64,000 nt of DNA, taken from positions 8,909,513-8,973,512 of the forward strand of contig NZ_CP022203.1 in NCBI RefSeq assembly GCF_002305895.1, written 5' to 3'. Shown one piece after another: positions 28,735 to 40,520 of the stretch. Source of the stretch: Corallococcus macrosporus DSM 14697. GTDB taxonomy: Bacteria > Myxococcota > Myxococcia > Myxococcales > Myxococcaceae. The position numbers and the translations under genes were made by a program. The notes beneath the pieces are model-generated. The model searched no databases. It saw only the letters and a list, made by a program, of their open reading frames with translations, and was not told the origin of the DNA. Numbering within the stretch: position 1 is the stretch's first letter; the number at the start of each line of letters is the position of its first letter.

Positions 28735-29868
28735 TGGAATGAACGTTCCGTCCACCGCGCTCGGCGGCGGGTGGAGTCACCGACGCTGCTTGGAAGGAAC
28801 GCTCCGTCCACGGCGCTCGGCGGCGGGCGGAGTCACCGACGCTGCTTGGAATGAACGTTCCGTCCACGGCGCTCGGCGGCGGGTGGAGTCACCGACGCTG
28901 CTTGGAAGGAACGTTCCATCCACGGCGCTCGGCGGCGGGTGGAGTCACCGGCGTTGATTGGAAGGAACGTTCCGTCCACTGCGCTGACCCCGGGCAGGTG
29001 GCCACCTCTGCCTGGAAGGAACGTTCCGTCCACTGCGCTGACCCCGGGCAGGTGGCCACCTCTGCCTGGAAGGAACGTTCATTCCACCGCGCATGACGGC
29101 GGGCAGGGTGACCGGCTTTGCCTGGAAGGCACGTTCATTCCACCGCCCATGACGGCGGGCGGGGTGACCGGCTTTGCCTGAAAGGCACGTTCATTCCACC
29201 GCCCATGACGGCGGGCGGGGTGACCGGCTCTGCCTGGAAGGAACGTTCATTCCACCGCCCATGACGGCGGGCGGGGTGACCGGCTCTGCCTGGAAGGAAC
29301 GTTCATTCCACACCGCACCTGACTGTGGGCAGGATGGCCGGCTCTGCCTGGAAGGAACGTTCATTCCACCGCGCGCGGTGGCGGTGGCCGGCTCCGCCTG
29401 GAAGGAACGTTCATTCCACGGCGCGCGGTGGCGGGCGGAGTGGCCGGCTCTCCGTGGAAGGAGCGCTCATTCCAACGTGCGCGTTGGCAGGCGGAGTGGC
29501 TGGCTCTCCGTGGAAGGAGCGTTCCGTCCACCACAATCGGCAGCAACTACGGTGACGGAGCTTACATGGAATGAAAAATCCGCCCGCAAACGCCTGACGG
29601 TGGGCAGGGTGGTCGCCGCTGCCTGGAATGAACGTTCCCTCCACCGTGCTTGGCGGCGGGGGAGCACCCGGCGCAACTTGGAAGGAACGTTCCTTCCACC
29701 GCGCTGACTCGGGGCAGGGTGGCCGCCGCTACCTGGACTGAGTGGCCGCCGACCGCGAGCGGCAACAGCGACCTAATGTGACCGAGCCTGCTTGGAATGA
29801 ACGTTCCCTCCACCGTGCCTGGCGGCGAGCAGTGTGAGCGCCTCTACCTGGAATGAACGTTCCTTCCG
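28735..29868. repeat. 56-bp-period array of near-palindromes (21 units left of the insertion)
   Basis: A tandem array in which each unit begins with a 20-bp near-palindrome of the type TGGAAGGAACGTTCATTCCA or TGGAAGGAACGTTCCTTCCA (core GAACGTTC), followed by a GC-rich spacer of about 36 bp. Units start at 28735, 28791, 28847, 28903, 28959, 29013, 29067, 29123, 29179, 29235, 29291, 29349, 29399, 29455, 29511, 29567, 29624, 29679, 29734, 29793 and 29849. Most steps are exactly 56 bp. Units at 29567 and 29734 are decayed. Spacers are related to one another, so this is not CRISPR. The near-palindromes imply a dimeric DNA-binding protein; none is known to me. Confidence 0.9.
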
Positions 29869-29919
29869 CTGCGCCTGACTAAGAGTTCCTTTCAAAAATA
29901 GCCCCGTAGGTGCGCCAGG

Positions 29920-30172
29920 ATGCGTCCGCTCCCTGGCGTGAACACCTTCGGGGGCATGTGGCGTGAGCTGGTGCCTGATGCCCGCTGGAAGCGGATGGCC
30001 CCACTGCGACCGCGCCGTCGCCATGCCCCCACGAGAGGGCGGGCCAGGTGTGATGACCGGGCGGCGCTGCGCGGCATCATGTTCGTGCTCAAGACTGGCA
30101 TTGCCTGGGAGGACCTGCGGGCCGAGGTTTTCGGCGTGAGCGGCATCACCTGCTGGCGTCGGCTGGACGCGT
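29920..30172 (+). pseudogene. IS5-like transposase N-terminal fragment (left arm)
   Basis: About 84 codons beginning MRPLPGVNTFGGMWRELVPD, with the helix-turn-helix-like ALRGIMFVLKTGIAWEDLRA segment typical of the DUF4096/IS5 transposase N-terminal domain. It stops at the arm boundary, so the catalytic DDE domain is absent. Confidence 0.75.
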
Positions 30173-30606
30173 AGCCCCTGCAGCCCGCGCCACGACAGCC
30201 ACGTCTCCAGCCGCCCCGTGAGCAGCAGGGCACCCGTGGCCGCCGCCACGTTCAACTGCGCGTCCTCACGCACCCACCCCGTGGGCGGCACGTACGTCTT
30301 GCCCGGCACGAAGCGCACCGAGAGGAAGCCCTCGCCCACGGTGAGCGCCAGCGAGGCCCAGAACGCGGGGTCCATCCGCGCCGAGCGGCGAGCGAGGAAG
30401 CGTCCCACGTCGCCCGCCGTCACGCGCGCATGCGCCATGCTCTCCGCGATGACGAAGCCACTGATGGCAAAGAACCCCGTGGCGCCCGCGTCCCCCCGGT
30501 GCAGCACGGAGCCCAGGTAGGCGTCGAGCCCGGCCAGGTGCCCACCCTCACGTGCATGGAAGCCCACCACCGCCAGCGCCGCGAAGCGCATCGATGAAGA
30601 CATCAC
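30173..30606 (-). pseudogene. Acyltransferase-3/OafA-like protein, 3' truncated
   Basis: Starts MMSSSMRFAALAVVGFHARE and contains GFFAISGFVIAESM and the FLARRSARMDPAFWASLALT segment of the acyltransferase-3 (O-acetyltransferase) membrane family. Only the first 145 codons or so remain; the frame then runs into the left inverted arm of the element at 30172. It is not expected to be active. Confidence 0.65.
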
Positions 30607-30701
30607 GAGGTCGGGGGCCCGCTGACATCCGGGGGCGAAGATTGGACGTCAGCCCCTCGCGCGTTTGCGACCGGGCCCCGGCCACGCGGTAGCCTTACGC
30701 C

Positions 30702-31118
30702 ATGGCCACTCGCACGTCGACGAAGCGCACAGCCAGGCGCGCCTCGCTGCTCACCGACGCACTCCTGGAGGGCCAGCTCCGGCTGGCGAAGCTCGACCCG
30801 AAGCAGCGCAAGGCCCTGCTCACCGCCCTCACCCGTAATGAGAAGGGCAACATGGCCGAAGCCATCTCCGAACTCCGGGAGCGCGTCGAGTCTGGCCGCT
30901 TGCTCTACGGCACGCCGGGAGCGGACGTGAGCGAGACCTTCGACAACATCTGGGACATGTACATCGGCGGCGGCGTCCAGGAGGAGCTCGACGCCCTCTT
31001 CCCGGACGAGGAGCAGGAGGACGCGCGGAGCGGCCTCCATGACGAGGTCCGCACGGTGTACTCACGCCTGTTCACCGCGATGGCGAAGCAGGACGGCATC
31101 CTGGCTTCGCGCAGGTGA
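30702..31118 (+). CDS. Hypothetical protein carried inside the 291-bp-ended element
   Basis: A 138-residue, mostly helical and charged protein (ALLEGQLRLAKLDPKQRKAL; VSETFDNIWDMYIGGGVQEE; LDALFPDEEQEDARSGLHDE). The family is not recognised. It is the only complete gene between the two inverted arms, so it could be passenger cargo. The following gene starts about 10 bp downstream on the same strand. Confidence 0.6.
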   Translation: MATRTSTKRTARRASLLTDALLEGQLRLAKLDPKQRKALLTALTRNEKGNMAEAISELRERVESGRLLYGTPGADVSETFDNIWDMYIGGGVQEELDALFPDEEQEDARSGLHDEVRTVYSRLFTAMAKQDGILASRR

Positions 31119-31127
31119 CGCCCAGTG

Positions 31128-31553
31128 ATGGACGAGCTCACCCAGCAGCTCCTCGCCGCGGTGGTCGCCCAGCCCGAGGAGGACGCGCCCAGGTTGGTCT
31201 ACGCCGACCACCTTCAACAGCAGGGCGACCCTCGGGGCGAGTTCATCGCCGTGCAGGTAGCCCTGGCCGCCGAGCCCGCGTCCCCGCCACGACGCGCTGA
31301 AGGCCCGGGCTTGGGCGTTGGAGCACCAGCACGCCGCGCGTGGCGCGCCGAGCTGGGACTCAATCCAAGGCAGGCCGGAGACTTCCGGCGAGGCTTTATC
31401 GAGGCCGTCACCCGGCCCGAGCCCGAGGGCTCACGGCTCTCATCTCGCTGAGCCTGGACTCCAACAACATGGGCGATGGGGGTCGCGTGCGCTCACCACC
31501 ACCGGCTGGCTCGCGATCAAAGTGCTGGACCTGGATGACACTCGAACCCCGGC
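31128..31553 (+). pseudogene. TIGR02996-domain/LRR protein, frameshifted and truncated
   Basis: Begins MDELTQQLLAAVVAQPEEDA followed by PRLVYADHLQQQGDPRGEFI, the TIGR02996 signature found in myxobacterial and planctomycete proteins. The frame closes at 31451, but leucine-rich-repeat-like text (ALISLSLDSNNMGDGG) continues in another frame to the right arm boundary at 31553. The gene is broken both by a frameshift and by the element end. Confidence 0.65.
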
Positions 31554-31806
31554 ACGCGTCCAGCCGACGCCAGCAGGTGATGCCACTCACGCCGAAAACC
31601 TCGGCCTGCAGGTCCTCCCAGGCGATGCCAGTCTTGAGCACGAACCTGATGGCGCGCAGCGCCGCCCGGTCATCGCACCTGGCCCGCCCTCTCCTGGGGG
31701 CGTGGCGACGACGTAGTAGCAGTGGGGCTATCCGTTTCCGGAGGGCATCAGGCACCAGCTCACGCCTCATTCCCCCGAAGGTGTTTACGCCAGGAAGCGG
31801 ACGCAT
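31554..31806 (-). pseudogene. IS5-like transposase N-terminal fragment (right arm)
   Basis: The mirror image of the left-arm fragment: MRPLPGVNTFGGMRRELVPD through AEVFGVSGITCWRRLDA, broken at the same codon as the left copy. A few substitutions separate the two copies, so the duplication is not brand new. Confidence 0.75.
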
Positions 31807-31868
31807 CCTGGCGCACCTACGGGGCTATTCTTGAAAGCAACTCTCAGGGTGGGGTGGCCGGCGCTGCT

Positions 31869-31888
31869 TGGAATGAACGTTCCATCCA
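31869..31888. repeat. 22nd palindrome unit, right of the inserted element
   Basis: TGGAATGAACGTTCCATCCA matches the array at 28735-29868. If the 1963-bp element at 29882-31844 is removed, this unit falls 57 bp after the unit at 29849, restoring the 56-bp register. Confidence 0.85.
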
Positions 31889-31967
31889 TTGAATCCAACA
31901 CCCGAAGGGGCAGGGGAGGGCCCCCGGCACCCCCAGCCCGGGAATCCGTGGCACTGTCTCGCATGCC

Positions 31968-32747
31968 ATGACCTCCACCACCCGTACCGTCCAAGGCCCC
32001 GCGGGCTCACTCGCTGTCACCGAGACCGGGACCGGCGGACTCCCGGTCGTCTTCGTCCACAGCAACGCGGGCCGTCGTGAGCAGTGGACCGCGCAGCAGG
32101 CGCACCTGAAGCAGCGCTCCGTGTCGTTCGACCTGCGCGGCATGGGCGACTCGGCGCTCGACCCCCAGGAACGCTACGGCGCCGAGGACATGGCCCATGA
32201 CCTCCACGCGGTGGCCACCGCCATGGACCTGGAGCGCTTCGTCCTGGTGGGCCACAGCTTCGGCGGCTACGTCACGGCGGAGTACGCCCGTCGCTGGCCG
32301 GAACGGCTCGCCGGGCTCGTCATCGTGGATGCCGCGGGGACGATGCCACCGCTTGCGCCCGAGCAACTCCGAGGCTTCCACGAGGGCACACGCCCCGAGT
32401 CCTACCGCGCCTTCATGGACGCATGGTTCACGCCGCCCCTCCAGAACGCGAAGCCCCACACACGCGAATCCGTGATGCGCTGGCTGCACACCACGCCGCG
32501 CGAGGTGGTCGTCGGCGCGATGGAGAGCATGCTCACGTTCAATTCGGACCGCGTCATGGAGCGTTACAAGGGCCCGTTCCATACGTTGGTCGTGGACGCC
32601 TTCATCCAGCCCCATGCCTACCACCTGCTGTACCCGGGCACGCCGCACACCGTGTTCTCAGGTGTCAGCCATTGGCTGATGATGGATGAACCCGCGCGCT
32701 TCAACGCCGCGCTGGATGCATTCCTCGCCACGCTGCCGCCGCGTTGA
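31968..32747 (+). CDS. Alpha/beta hydrolase
   Basis: A 259-residue soluble hydrolase. The oxyanion/N-terminal segment is VVFVHSNAGRREQW, the nucleophile elbow is GHSFGGYV near residue 95, and the probable catalytic histidine is in GVSHWLMMDEP near the C-terminus. The fold is that of the AB_hydrolase_1 family (esterases, haloalkane dehalogenases, C-C hydrolases). The substrate is unknown. It begins about 80 bp after the last unit of the palindrome array. Confidence 0.85.
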   Translation: MTSTTRTVQGPAGSLAVTETGTGGLPVVFVHSNAGRREQWTAQQAHLKQRSVSFDLRGMGDSALDPQERYGAEDMAHDLHAVATAMDLERFVLVGHSFGGYVTAEYARRWPERLAGLVIVDAAGTMPPLAPEQLRGFHEGTRPESYRAFMDAWFTPPLQNAKPHTRESVMRWLHTTPREVVVGAMESMLTFNSDRVMERYKGPFHTLVVDAFIQPHAYHLLYPGTPHTVFSGVSHWLMMDEPARFNAALDAFLATLPPR

Positions 32748-32781
32748 GCGGGGAGGGGCGTCACACATTGGATTGCCGCTC

Positions 32782-33144
32782 ATGCCCCCATCATCCCCAC
32801 CTCCCTATGGCCCACGTGAGCTGGCTCAGGACCTTCGACGTCTCATGGAACTGCCTGCCCAGACAAAGGCAGAGCAGACCCTGTGGTACGACGAGGCGCA
32901 AAAGGTCCAGGACCGCATCAAGGTCTCTGAGCAACTCCTCGGCATCCCTCATTCTCTCTGGCACTTCTTCTCGGACGCGGACGTCAGGGCCACCGAGCCG
33001 GCCATCCGGGATGCACAGTTCGAGCAACTGCGTGCCCACATCGCCGTGCTGGAGACCGGCGCCGTCCCTCCGGATGACAGCCAGCCCGGCACGCTGGGCG
33101 GCCTCTTCCGCGCGCTCCGGCAAGCAGTGCGAAGCAAGCGCTGA
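32782..33144 (+). CDS. Hypothetical protein
   Basis: A 120-residue, helical, charged protein starting MPPSSPPPYGPRELAQDLRR. No family recognised. It follows the hydrolase by about 35 bp in the same direction and ends just before a hairpin terminator, so the two may share a transcript. Confidence 0.55.
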   Translation: MPPSSPPPYGPRELAQDLRRLMELPAQTKAEQTLWYDEAQKVQDRIKVSEQLLGIPHSLWHFFSDADVRATEPAIRDAQFEQLRAHIAVLETGAVPPDDSQPGTLGGLFRALRQAVRSKR

Positions 33145-33168
33145 AGCCATTCCGTTTCACTCAAGCAA

Positions 33169-33203
33169 AAGCCCCGCGGCGCCACTGGGGCACCGCGGGG
33201 CTT
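33169..33203. terminator. Intrinsic terminator between convergent genes
   Basis: An 11-bp perfect stem AAGCCCCGCGG / CCGCGGGGCTT with a 13-nt loop. On the minus strand the stem is followed by TTTTGC, so it terminates the M16 peptidase gene well; it also lies 24 bp after the plus-strand gene. Confidence 0.8.
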
Positions 33204-33233
33204 CGCGTCACATCGGGACTCGCTACCGCCGCG

Positions 33234-36050
<2,817 letters not shown>

Positions 36051-36394
36051 GCGGTCCTCGCGGGTCGTCTGTGAATGCACCGGCTTCTAACCCGAGTTGT
36101 CGCTCGGGCCATCCCGAACGGTGGCACTCCGAGCAACCCGGCGTCGCTGGGACGTCCACGGCGGGTCCGCCGCGCCGCGGCGTTCCGTGAGAGGGACGGC
36201 GGCGCTCCCCGCGCGCCCGCTCCGCCGCCCGGCGAGGACAAGGGGTGGCCAGCCCCGCCCCGTCCGCGCGCGGACAGAGGCGCGCGCAGGGAAAACGGGG
36301 GGATGCCGCAAGCATCGTCGGCGAGGCGCGTTAGTAGTAAGGACCTCTCGCCAGGGCCGCCCCCTGTCTCTCCGGGCACCAGGAGTCCCTTCGG
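36051..36394. other. Divergent promoter region of M16 peptidase and sppA
   Basis: About 340 bp of GC-rich DNA with no gene. Both neighbouring promoters should be here; no clear consensus elements are visible. Confidence 0.4.
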
Positions 36395-38188
36395 ATGAAA
36401 CGATTTCTCATCGGCGCGCTGGCCTTCGTGGGCGCGCTGTCTGTCCTCTTCGTGGTGGGCCTCGTGGGCCTGATGCTGCTCGCGTCCGCGAGCAAGCCGG
36501 GCGTGCCCTCCAACCTCGTGCTGGAGCTGGACCTGGAGAACCCGCTGCCGGAGCACGGGGCAGGGGACTCGCTGATGGGGGCCTTTGGCGAGGAGCCCAC
36601 CACGGTGCGTGACGTGGTGGAGGCGCTGGAGAAGGCCGGGGAGGACGCGCGCGTGAAGGCGCTGCTGGTCCGCATCGGCCACCCGGGGACGCCGGCCGCC
36701 GCGCAGGAGCTGCGCGACGCGGTGAAGGCCTTCCGCGCCAAGGGCAAGAAGGCGGTGGCCTACTCGGACACCTTCGGGGAGCTGGGCAACAGCACGCTGG
36801 CCTACTACCTGGCGTCCGCCTTCGATGAAATCTACCTGCAGCCGTCGGGTGACGTGAACATCAACGGGCTCGCCTTCGAGCTGCCCTTCGCGCGCGCCGC
36901 CTTCGACAAGCTGGGCGTGACGCCGCGCTACTTCGCTCGCCACGAGTACAAGAACGCCGTCAACAGCTACACGGAGCAGGACTACACCGCGCCGCACCGC
37001 GAGGCCACCGAGCGCTTCACGAACAGCCTCTTCGGCCAGATTGTGAAGGGCATCGCCGAGGACCGCGGGCTGACGGAAGAAGTCGTGCGCGGGCTGGTGG
37101 ACAAGGCGCCGCTGATGGCCAGCGAGGCGCTGGAGGCGAAGCTGGTGACGGGCCTGCGCTACCGGGACGAGGTGCTCGGCGGGCTGGAGGCGCAGGCCGG
37201 CGAGGGCGCGCGATTCCTCTACGTGAAGAAGTACCTGGAGCGCGCCGGGCGGCCGTACGCGGCCGGCGGGGACACCATCGCCCTGGTGTACGGCGTGGGC
37301 GAGGTGATGCGCGGGAAGAGCCAGTCCAACCCGCTGTCGGGCGGGCAGGGCATGGGCGCGGAGAGCGTCGCCGCGGCGCTGCGCAAGGCCACCGAGGACG
37401 CGCGGGTGAAGGCCATTGTCTTCCGCGTGGACAGCCCGGGCGGCAGCTACGTGGCCAGCGACACCGTGCGCCGCGAGGTGCAGCGCGCGCGGGAGGCGGG
37501 CAAGCCCGTCATCGTCACCATGGGCAGCTACGCCGCCAGCGGCGGCTACTTCGCCGCCATGGAGGCGGACCGCATCGTGGCGCAGCCGGGCACGCTCACC
37601 GGCAGCATCGGCGTGTACGCGGGCAAGTTCGTCACGGCCGCCTTCTGGGAGAAGCTGGGCGTGAACTTCGACAGCGTGTCCGCGGGGAAGAACGCGGAGA
37701 TGTTCGGCTCGGACGCGGACTACACGCCGGAGCAGGCGGCCCGCATGGAGGCGACGCTGGACCGCATCTACGCGGACTTCACGACGCGCGTGGCGGCCAC
37801 CCGGAAGCTCCCGCTGGAGCAGGTGCAGGCGCTGGCCAAGGGCCGCGTGTGGACGGGTGAGGATGCCCTGGCGAACGGGCTGGTGGACGCGCTGGGCGGC
37901 TACTCGAAGGCGCTCGCGCTGGCGAAGGAGGCCGCGAAGCTGCCGGCCGACGCCCGCGTCAACGTGGAGGTGTACCCGCGCAAGAAGCCCGCGTCCGCGG
38001 TCCTCTCCGAGCTGCTGGGCCAGCGGGGTGACAACAGCGAGGACGACGCCGCCTCCATCAGCGTCCTGGCGCCGTGGGACGGCCTGGTGGCGGGCGTGCG
38101 CCAGGTGTACGCCGTGGGCGCGCGCATGGGCCTCTTCGAGGGCACGCGCGGCGAGCTCTACGCCCCGCTGCCCGAGGCGAGCTGGTAG
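36395..38188 (+). CDS. sppA: Signal peptide peptidase SppA (67-kDa type)
   Basis: A 597-residue S49 serine/lysine protease that degrades released signal peptides at the inner membrane. An N-terminal membrane helix (FLIGALAFVGALSVLFVVGL) is followed by two S49 domains. The catalytic lysine is in HEYKNAV (Lys186) and the nucleophile in MGSYAASGGYFAA (Ser382), as in the E. coli long form. Length matches the tandem-domain type. Confidence 0.93.
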   Translation: MKRFLIGALAFVGALSVLFVVGLVGLMLLASASKPGVPSNLVLELDLENPLPEHGAGDSLMGAFGEEPTTVRDVVEALEKAGEDARVKALLVRIGHPGTPAAAQELRDAVKAFRAKGKKAVAYSDTFGELGNSTLAYYLASAFDEIYLQPSGDVNINGLAFELPFARAAFDKLGVTPRYFARHEYKNAVNSYTEQDYTAPHREATERFTNSLFGQIVKGIAEDRGLTEEVVRGLVDKAPLMASEALEAKLVTGLRYRDEVLGGLEAQAGEGARFLYVKKYLERAGRPYAAGGDTIALVYGVGEVMRGKSQSNPLSGGQGMGAESVAAALRKATEDARVKAIVFRVDSPGGSYVASDTVRREVQRAREAGKPVIVTMGSYAASGGYFAAMEADRIVAQPGTLTGSIGVYAGKFVTAAFWEKLGVNFDSVSAGKNAEMFGSDADYTPEQAARMEATLDRIYADFTTRVAATRKLPLEQVQALAKGRVWTGEDALANGLVDALGGYSKALALAKEAAKLPADARVNVEVYPRKKPASAVLSELLGQRGDNSEDDAASISVLAPWDGLVAGVRQVYAVGARMGLFEGTRGELYAPLPEASW

Positions 38189-38263
38189 CGCGTCCGACCG
38201 GGACGCGTCCGCGTGGCACCGGGACGCCCCGGGGGCCACGCGGGCGGCGCCCGGTGGCCAGGC

Positions 38264-38857
38264 TCAGCGCGGAGACAGGGGCGACGGCGCGTCTGGAAGC
38301 GGGGGCAGCGGCCTGCCGAACAGGGAGTGGTAGCGGAGCTCCCGGGAGACGCAGCGGTGCCGGCGCGTGTCGAAGACGAGGCACCGCTCCACGGGCCCCG
38401 CGTAGACGTGCAGGGAGATGGCGGGGCCTCCCGCCGCGGTGACGCGGTGGATGGGGGCCTCCGGGCAGCGGCGGTCGACGGAGCCCGGGCCCACCGGGCC
38501 CACGATGACGGGAGGCCCCAGCCGGGCCGGCCCCGGCCCCAGGCCCCCGGCTTCCAGTGGGTAGTTCTCCATCACGAAGGCTCCGGACTGGACGCTGAAC
38601 CAGCACTCCTGCCCGTCATGGTCGTGGATGGGCGAGCAGGTGCCCGCGTCCCAGCAGTTCAGCAGCACCTCCAGCCGGGCATCCCGGTAGACGAGGTTGC
38701 GCGTGTAGCGCCTCCGCCGGAAGTGCAGGTAGGGCCGGAGGCTGGACGGCTCCAGCACCAGGCCCGCCAGGCCGTCCCCCACGCCCACCAGACTCGGCAT
38801 GCCCGCCGCCTTCTCCCGAAGGAGCTCCACCCATTCGCCCAGGCCCATGGCGCTCAT
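38264..38857 (-). CDS. Cysteine dioxygenase family protein
   Basis: A 197-residue cupin enzyme of the cysteine dioxygenase type, with the iron motif CSPIHDHDGQECWFSVQSG (HxH...E) near residue 85 and a later IHRVTA histidine near residue 145. It probably oxidises cysteine or a related thiol. The ATG at 38857 (MSAMGLGEWVELLREK) gives normal family length; the open frame continues upstream without similarity. It converges with sppA. Confidence 0.82.
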   Translation of the reverse strand: MSAMGLGEWVELLREKAAGMPSLVGVGDGLAGLVLEPSSLRPYLHFRRRRYTRNLVYRDARLEVLLNCWDAGTCSPIHDHDGQECWFSVQSGAFVMENYPLEAGGLGPGPARLGPPVIVGPVGPGSVDRRCPEAPIHRVTAAGGPAISLHVYAGPVERCLVFDTRRHRCVSRELRYHSLFGRPLPPLPDAPSPLSPR

Positions 38858-39152
38858 GAAAGGCAAGCTAGGCAAGGCTCCGACACGGTGCTTTCCGGGT
38901 TGTCGGGCGGAGGACGGCCCGGCCCCGCGCGGCGTCCTTGAGGACAGGTCCACCATCGGGTACCGGACGCCCGCGCTCGGGCCGGGGAATGGTGCGCGGC
39001 CTTCACCTTGCACGTGGCGCGGCGACGGAAGCGTCTGGCGTCTGGCGGGAAGCTGCCCGGCGGATGGAAGCGTAGAAGACATTGTGACCTTCCCGGACCC
39101 GGGCTGCCCCATGGGGCTGGCGGCCGGGGCGGAAGGCGTGAGGGGGGACGCG

Positions 39153-40364
39153 ATGAAGAAGCGACTGGGTGACATCCTGTTGGAGCGGGGTGTGGTGGAT
39201 GCGTTGCAGCTCCACTCGGCGCTGGCCTACCAGCGCAAGTGGGGCGTGCCGTTGGGGCAGGTGGTGGTGGACCAGCGCTTCAGCACCGCGCAGCAGGTCC
39301 TGGAGGCCCTGGCGTTCCAGGCCGGGATGCAGACGGTGGACCTGGACGTCCAGCCGCCGGACGCGCGCCTGACGTGGCTGATTCCGGAGCGCGTGGCGGA
39401 GGCGCACCGGGTGGTGCCGCTGAAGCTGGAAGGGCAGGGGGGGCGGGACTCGGTGCTGGTGGTGGCCATCGCCGCCCCGGCCAGCCTGGCGTCCCTGGAC
39501 GCGGTGAAGAGCGTGTCCGGCAAGCCGCGCGTGGTGGCGAAGCTGGCGTCGGATGCGTCCATCCGGAAGGCCATTGGACGGCTCTACCGGGGGGAGACGG
39601 GTGAGGCGGCGCCCAGGCGGTTCGGCATGGAGGGCTTCTCGTTGCCGGAGGCGGACGAGCGCATGCCCATGGTGCTCGGCGGCAGCATGGCGGAGCTGAC
39701 GAACATGGAGGCGCCGGGCGGTGAGGACGGGCTGCCGCTGCTGGGCGCGCTGGAGGAGGTCGTCGTCCAGCCGCAGGCGGTGCCTTCGCGGATGCGGGGG
39801 CTGGTGCAGGCCATCCGCGCCATGCCGGCGCCGGAGGCGCGGCCGGCCCCGCGCCCCGCGCAGGGGAGCGCCTCGCACGCCATGCCGGCTGCGTCGACAG
39901 CGCGCGCGGCTCGGCCGCCCACGAAGGGCATGTTCTCCGCGCAGGCCGTGCACCTCGCCGCCCGGAAGAGCGCGCCCGCGACGATGCCCGTGCTCACGGC
40001 CACGCAGCCGGTGCCCATGGCGCAGGTGCTCGTGTATGGCTGGGGCGCGGAGGCCAGCGCGGGCATCGTGCGCGTGCTGGAGGATGCGGGCCTGAGCGTG
40101 CGCGTGGCGAGCACGGAAGAGCTGCGCGTGGCGAACGAGGCGCAGGTGGTGGTGGCGCCGCTGCCGTCCATGGAGGCGCTGCGCCAGCAGGTTCACGCGC
40201 GCGTGCTGGTGGCCGGCAAGACGCCGGAGCAGGACCTGCCGCGTGCCCAGGCGGTGGGCGCCCGGGGCTTCCTCGCCGCGCCCGTGGATCCGGATCTGCT
40301 GGTGCGCGCGGTGCGGCGGCTGGCCCGGCCCGCTGGCGACGCGGACCTCAAGCGCGCGAGCTGA
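39153..40364 (+). CDS. MshEN (T2SSE N-terminal) domain protein
   Basis: A 403-residue protein. The N-terminal 150 residues form the MshEN/GspE-N domain (KRLGDILLERGVVDALQLHS; PLGQVVVDQRFST), a module often used to bind c-di-GMP or to regulate secretion ATPases. A long Ala/Pro-rich linker (about 200-270) is followed by a small Rossmann-like or receiver-like C-terminal domain (AQVLVYGWGAEASAGIVRVL; VRVASTEELRVANEAQVVVA; LVAGKTPEQDLPRAQAVGAR). No ATPase domain is present. A GGGGGG-rich ribosome-binding sequence supports the ATG at 39153. Common in Myxococcus as signalling proteins; ligand unknown. Confidence 0.75.
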   Translation: MKKRLGDILLERGVVDALQLHSALAYQRKWGVPLGQVVVDQRFSTAQQVLEALAFQAGMQTVDLDVQPPDARLTWLIPERVAEAHRVVPLKLEGQGGRDSVLVVAIAAPASLASLDAVKSVSGKPRVVAKLASDASIRKAIGRLYRGETGEAAPRRFGMEGFSLPEADERMPMVLGGSMAELTNMEAPGGEDGLPLLGALEEVVVQPQAVPSRMRGLVQAIRAMPAPEARPAPRPAQGSASHAMPAASTARAARPPTKGMFSAQAVHLAARKSAPATMPVLTATQPVPMAQVLVYGWGAEASAGIVRVLEDAGLSVRVASTEELRVANEAQVVVAPLPSMEALRQQVHARVLVAGKTPEQDLPRAQAVGARGFLAAPVDPDLLVRAVRRLARPAGDADLKRAS

Positions 40365-40520
40365 GGCGCGCGCGGCCCATCAGGGACGACACGGCAGCCG
40401 CGGTCCTGGGCCCTGACGCGCGGGGAGCTGCCACCAGCAGGGCCGTGGCTCACCCGCCAGCGGAAGGCCATTCACGGCCCGGGAGCAGGGGACTCCCTTC
40501 GCGAGAGAGGGACCGCACCG

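Larger units (their letters stand above)
29882..31844. mobile_element. 1963-bp element with two 291-bp inverted ends (IS5-like)
   Basis: The left end (29882-30172) and right end (31554-31844) are inverted copies of exactly the same length, 291 bp, and differ at only a modest number of positions. The outer termini read AGAGTT(C/G)CTTTCAA(A/G)AATAGC. Each arm contains the 5' part of an IS5/IS427-type transposase gene, broken at the same base (GGCTGGACGCGT). The 1381-bp interior carries a truncated acyltransferase, an intact small gene and a truncated TIGR02996/LRR gene. It interrupts the palindrome array inside one spacer. I see no clear target duplication. Confidence 0.75.

Noticed and set aside
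28735-29868. CRISPR array (about 20-bp repeats, about 36-bp spacers)
   Set aside because: The spacers are similar to each other, repeats are palindromic with drift along the array, and no cas gene is present. It is a 56-bp tandem repeat.
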